Notes under the pieces: generated by a model
Seen by the model: only the letters and a program-made list of their open reading frames with translations
Told to the model about the DNA's origin: nothing
The model's database searches: none
Translations under genes and position numbers: made by a program
Shown here: positions 7,156 through 10,514 of the stretch, piece by piece
How the letters are laid out: the number at the start of each line of letters is the position of its first letter
Position numbering within the stretch: the stretch's first letter is position 1
Origin: Negativicutes bacterium UBA1444
GTDB taxonomy: Bacteria; Bacillota; Negativicutes; UBA1444
Reading direction: 5' to 3'
DNA length: 10,514 bases
NCBI GenBank assembly: GCA_002329525.1
Contig: DCTI01000206.1
Location: 5,359 to 15,872, forward strand

Positions 7156-8235
7156 CTAGCGGAAGCGTCTCGGCTGCATCAAATCGTTCTGCGGATTGAT
7201 CCGGCGCAGTTCGGCTTCCACGCGATCAAAGGCTTCGGCAGACAGCCGGTTGCCCAGCTCGCTGTTGCGATCGCGCCACCAGTAATAGGCGGCGCATTGA
7301 TTGACTAGATAGCGGGAACTGTCCGCGATCTCTCCGGCGCGGCGATTCCAGTCAGCGATGAACGAACCCTTGGATAAGGTCTCCCTGTATTCTGCCAAAG
7401 GGGGCAGGTCTGTCAAAACTGAGAGAACTTTGCCGACGCTGGGCCGGAATCGGCGGATCAGCCGTTTCATCCTGGCAATTTCCGCTTCGGAATGTTTCGA
7501 CTGATAGCCATACCAACGGGTAGAATCGGTCATCAGGTCGGAAGCAAGCGTAAACGTCCGCAAAAAATATTCCGGATGCCGTTCATAAAAAGTGTTCTTG
7601 GGATAAACTTTCCCCAGTGCCATTCGCAGATATGCTCCCGGCACCGGCGCGCCGCGTGTCTCGTAGGCAATGTTCCGCAGCCGTATTCCTTCCAGTTCCA
7701 GAACATGTCGCATTTCCAGCGCTTCCAGCCGATCATGCCGTTTCATCGCCGGATCGTCAAAACTGGTGGGGTCAACGACATAGCCGCCGTGCCGATTGAT
7801 CAAGTCGTGGATATAGGAGTCGGTGACGTAATGGGACAGCCAACCGATGGCAAAAGCCCGGTCCGTCGGTTGTTCGGCATTGACCAGCAATTGGAGGGCA
7901 ACCTTTGTTGGTTGGACTTGATGCACATCATCGAGTTGGGCGGAGACCGGGCGGAGATTTTTTGGGAGACTGATGCCGTATTGTTTCTGTAATTAGCCAT
8001 TAATCCGCGGACTGGAGATCATGTGGGCCAACCAGGCGGAATCCGGTGCAAGCGATCCGAGAAAAAATTCGGCGCGAGTTTGTTCCTGCAGGTCGAGATA
8101 GCGTCCTGCAGGCGATTGAATCATGATGTCCGCAAAGTATAGATGCCCGTAAACCTGGCTGGCTTTGGCCAATTGCGGCGTACCGGCAGCGACAAGCAAG
8201 CAGAGGAGAAGCGAACGTACCCAAAAGCGTTTCAT
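7156..8235 (-). pseudogene. Secreted zinc-dependent phospholipase C-like protein, interrupted by an in-frame TAA
   Basis: The frame from ATG 8235 to TAG 7156 would give about 358 residues but carries one TAA at codon 81 (7995-7993). Both sides are in the same frame: before the stop are a signal peptide (MKRFWVRSLLLCLLVAAG, predicted cleavage after AKA near 25), GHLYFADI (H31) and FFLGSLAPD (D65); after it are DDVHQVQ (H105) and IGWLSHYVTDSYIHDLINRH, with the HxxxDxxxH metal signature H135, D139, H143. These match the zinc-dependent phospholipase C family (PF00882), a secreted lipid hydrolase fold using three zinc ions. A good ribosome site (AAAAGGAGT, 8250-8242) precedes the first ATG; none precedes the GTG at 7926 that could restart the second half. 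It is either a very recent pseudogene, a sequencing error, or a read-through case. It is convergent with the fumarate reductase operon and shares its terminator. Confidence 0.8.
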
Positions 8236-8241
8236 GGCCAG

Positions 8242-8270
8242 ACTCCTTTTGGCGACTTCATGAGATTATA
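8242..8270 (-). promoter_or_regulatory. Putative -10 box and ribosome site of the phospholipase-like gene
   Basis: On the minus strand TATAAT lies at 8270-8265 and AAAAGGAGT at 8250-8242, 6 nt before the ATG at 8235. The TATAAT is a perfect consensus, but no clear -35 hexamer is seen at the usual distance. The intact expression signals suggest the reading-frame stop downstream is a recent change. Confidence 0.45.
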
Positions 8271-8625
8271 TCGAAAATAATACGCTGGAAATGAACGAAA
8301 TTCCTCCTTGAAAAAACGACTGAATCAGACTGATGGGAGGAAAAAAACGCCAGCCGGCGAAAAAATAAATATAGGGAGGCTGGTTATATCTCATTCGTGG
8401 GTAAGTATAGGAAATCGTTGTAACAGGACTGGCAGACCGGTGTACCTTAAGGCGAGCGGGGGAAAGGGATCTTTTTGGGCTGATGGCCGGGTCCCGCTAA
8501 AGGGTTTGTGATAACGGCAAGACGATACTGCGGCAGCGTTGCTGGCTTGATGTTGCAGCAATGCAGTCAATGTATTGCTGGCGAAAGAGGTTCTCTGCTC
8601 AGCGACCACGGAAAGGAACGATAAG
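8271..8625 (+). other. Gene-free region with several inverted repeats (leader of the fusion gene)
   Basis: No convincing gene is present in these roughly 350 bases; a 67-codon frame from TTG 8308 lacks a ribosome site. Several self-complementary blocks occur: CGCC/GGCG (8348-8359), CCAGCC with GGCTGG (about 8350-8383), AGCGGG (8455-8460) with CCCGCT (8493-8498), and three mutually exclusive partners, TTGCTG (8539-8544), CAGCAAT (8556-8562) and ATTGCTG (8574-8580). The last set allows either of two hairpins, each with an 11-nt loop, just upstream of the ribosome site GAAAGGAA (8611-8618). I compared it by eye with T-box, cobalamin, TPP, SAM, THF, c-di-GMP and guanidine motifs and saw no match. 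No clear promoter was found. Confidence 0.4.
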
Positions 8626-10514
8626 ATGCAGGTGTGGCGAATAGGGTTGTTTCGTCCGGAGGATGCGGCAGGGGTCGTTGCCTTGTATCGGACTGTCTAT
8701 GGGGAGGATTACCCAGTAAAAAATGTATATGATCCTACCCAGCTGGTCCGGGAGATGGCGACGGGAGAGGCTATTCGCGTCATTGCCCGCTCCCTGACGG
8801 AGGAAGTCATTGGTCACATTGCATTCTACCGCTCGTCGCCGCCGAATCGCCGCCTCTATGAATATGGACAGATGATGATCCGGTTTGACTGGCGCAATAC
8901 GCCGTTGGCGTTCGAACTCGGCGATTTTGCGATTGACACCGCGGCTAGGGAACAGGGAATCGACGACTTGTGGGGAGAAGCGGTCTGCCATCATCCAGTT
9001 ACCCAACAGATGTGCGCTGGCCAGGGATTTCAGGCCACCGGACTGGAAATTGGCCTGATGCAGGGGGCAGGCTGCTCGCGGGCTATGCAGAACCGCACCG
9101 CTCCTCAGGAGCGGGTGTCAGCGGTTTTGGTTTTCCGCAGTACGGCGCCCCGCCGGCAGCGCCTGTATGTTCCTGCGGAATACGAAGAAATTTTGCGGGA
9201 AATCTATGAAAAATGGAGTGACGAATCCACGCTGGAACTGTCGTCTGATCAGACCTTTCCCGCATTTTCGGGGCGGAGCGAGCTCCGCAATTTCCGCGAG
9301 GCCCGTGTGGGGCGAATCACGGTCGAAACAATCGGTGAAGATTTTTTGCGCCGGCTGGTTGAGCAGGAATCGAGAATTTCCGCGAACGGCTGCGTCGTGA
9401 CCCAGGTATTCCTTTCTCTGGCCGATCCGGCAATCGGCGCGGGCGTATCGGCGTTGCGGCGGCGGGGCTTTTTCTTTGGAGGGGCCTTGCCGCGCTGGTT
9501 CGGCCACGATGGGCTGTTGATGCAGAAAGTGCTGGCGACGCCGGACTTTTCCAAGATAGTGCTGGCGACCAAACAGGCACGGCGTCTGGGGATTTTTGTC
9601 CGGGAAGATTATGAGCAGGTCCGGATCGCCACAGTGGGCGGCCTTTTGAAACGGCGCGCCGCGGAACTTGGCAACCGTACGGCGGTGATCTGGGCGGCGC
9701 GTAATCTCCGGCAGACTTACGCCGAACTGTATGATTCCGCGTCAACAGTGGCAAAGGCCCTTGCCGCTTCTGGTGTTGTCCCAGGGGAGCATGCCGCTGT
9801 CTGGGCGCCGAACGTTCCGGAATATCTGGCCGTCGAGTTTGGCTGCGCTTTGGCCGGCGTGCCGGTTCTGTTCATTAATTCCGGCTACAGGGCCTATGAG
9901 CTGGAATATGCCCTGCGGCAGTCGGATATCCGCATCCTGTTTTTGGCGGACGGCAATCTGCAGCCGGGTGAGTATGTGGACATTGTGGGCGAGGTGCGGG
10001 CGGCTTTGCCGGAACTTCGCCACACCGTAGTATTTGGAGAAAACGGCGGTGACGGATTCACGGCCTGGCGGGAATTCCTAACCCGGGGGAGTGGTCGCGA
10101 CAATGCAGCTATTGTCTGTGGCGGCGATATTTTCAGCATTCAATATACTTCCGGCACGACCGGTCAACCCAAAGCCGCGCTGCTCAGCCATCAGGCCTAC
10201 GTTACCAACAGCTTTGCAATAGCAGAACGCCAGGGATTGACCGATGCCGATGTGGTCTGCGTGCCGCTGCCGCTGTTTCACGCCTACGGCTGTCTGACTC
10301 TGTTATCGGCTTTGGCGGCCGGGGCGACCGCCGTGGTCAGCGAGCGTTTCCGCGCGGCCGATCTCCTGACTGCTATTGAACGGTATGGCGGGACGGCGAT
10401 ATCCGGGACTCCCACGATGTTCGTCGCGGCCTTGACCGAGATTGAAACGCATCCGTATGATCTGTCCTCTCTGCGGAGCGGCAATGTCGCCGGCGCTTTC
10501 TGCCCGCCGGAACT
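8626..10514 (+). CDS. GNAT acetyltransferase-like / acyl-CoA synthetase (ANL) fusion, C-terminus cut by window edge
   Basis: One uninterrupted frame of 629 codons runs from ATG 8626 (preceded by GAAAGGAA) off the end of the window. Residues 1-145 look like a GNAT acyltransferase: RPEDAAGVVALYRTVYGEDYP, a beta-bulge-like strand around VIGHIAFYRS, and AREQGID where the CoA pyrophosphate loop is expected, though this departs from the usual Q/RxxGxG/A. Residues about 165-330 resemble a second GNAT-like half (RRGFFFGGALPRWFGHDGLLMQ, 278-299). From about 335 an AMP-binding domain begins, with P-loop YTSGTTGQPK (507-516), PLPLFHAYG (547-555), SGTPTMF (593-599) and SGNVAGAFCPPE (618-629), the pattern of FadD/medium-chain acyl-CoA synthetases. 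The missing part should hold the rest of the ATP site and the hinge and catalytic lysine. The substrate is unknown. One chain might activate an acid to its CoA ester and also transfer an acyl group, or the GNAT part might sense acyl-CoA or modify the synthetase lysine (inference). Confidence 0.85.
   Translation, partial: MQVWRIGLFRPEDAAGVVALYRTVYGEDYPVKNVYDPTQLVREMATGEAIRVIARSLTEEVIGHIAFYRSSPPNRRLYEYGQMMIRFDWRNTPLAFELGDFAIDTAAREQGIDDLWGEAVCHHPVTQQMCAGQGFQATGLEIGLMQGAGCSRAMQNRTAPQERVSAVLVFRSTAPRRQRLYVPAEYEEILREIYEKWSDESTLELSSDQTFPAFSGRSELRNFREARVGRITVETIGEDFLRRLVEQESRISANGCVVTQVFLSLADPAIGAGVSALRRRGFFFGGALPRWFGHDGLLMQKVLATPDFSKIVLATKQARRLGIFVREDYEQVRIATVGGLLKRRAAELGNRTAVIWAARNLRQTYAELYDSASTVAKALAASGVVPGEHAAVWAPNVPEYLAVEFGCALAGVPVLFINSGYRAYELEYALRQSDIRILFLADGNLQPGEYVDIVGEVRAALPELRHTVVFGENGGDGFTAWREFLTRGSGRDNAAIVCGGDIFSIQYTSGTTGQPKAALLSHQAYVTNSFAIAERQGLTDADVVCVPLPLFHAYGCLTLLSALAAGATAVVSERFRAADLLTAIERYGGTAISGTPTMFVAALTEIETHPYDLSSLRSGNVAGAFCPPE

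Noticed and set aside
7492..7992. A 166-codon open frame on the plus strand
   Set aside because: It is entirely antisense to the phospholipase-like gene, which carries recognisable family motifs and a signal peptide, and it has no ribosome site or recognisable domain.
8308..8511. Possible 67-residue protein upstream of the fusion gene
   Set aside because: It starts with TTG with no purine-rich ribosome site, and its basic, low-complexity composition matches no family I recognise; it covers the inverted-repeat leader.
8543..8559. Possible sigma-54 promoter (TGGC...TTGCA) before the fusion gene
   Set aside because: The GG and GC elements are 9 bases apart instead of the required 10, so the match does not hold.

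Overview
The window reads as a chromosomal piece of an anaerobic, moderately GC-rich Firmicute. The succinate dehydrogenase/fumarate reductase subunits closely follow the Bacillus subtilis-type (type B, single di-heme anchor) pattern, ribosome binding sites are strong AGGAGG types, and the gene set (dicarboxylate exchanger, two-subunit class I fumarase, menaquinone-linked SQR/QFR) fits a fermentative or syntrophic member such as the Negativicutes/Sporomusaceae or a relative. That placement is inference; no rRNA or other marker is present.

Layout. Positions 1-726 (minus) hold a LysR-type regulator whose C-terminus lies outside the window. It diverges across a 222-bp promoter region, which contains a perfect 7-bp inverted repeat of the T-N11-A type, from a plus-strand operon at 949-7018: DASS-family dicarboxylate transporter, fumarase alpha, fumarase beta, cytochrome b subunit, flavoprotein and iron-sulfur subunit of a succinate:menaquinone oxidoreductase/fumarate reductase. 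Gaps are 12-59 nt, or 1 nt between the last two genes. A strong bidirectional hairpin terminator at 7032-7083 closes the operon. Together the genes form a complete transport-hydration-respiration module: a C4 (or related) di/tricarboxylate is exchanged across the membrane, malate and fumarate are interconverted, and fumarate is reduced to succinate (or the reverse) with menaquinol.

Positions 7156-8235 (minus) hold a secreted zinc-dependent phospholipase C-like gene interrupted by one in-frame TAA at codon 81; the frame is intact on both sides. A gene-free stretch of about 390 bp follows (8236-8625), with several inverted repeats that can pair in competing ways. From 8626 to the window end an open frame of 629 codons encodes an unusual fusion: an N-terminal GNAT-like acetyltransferase region (probably two GNAT-like halves) joined to an acyl-CoA synthetase (ANL/AMP-binding) domain whose C-terminus is cut off.

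No tRNA, rRNA, CRISPR array, transposase or phage gene was seen. The most unusual items are the GNAT-ANL fusion, the single-stop interruption of the phospholipase gene, and the structured leader between them.
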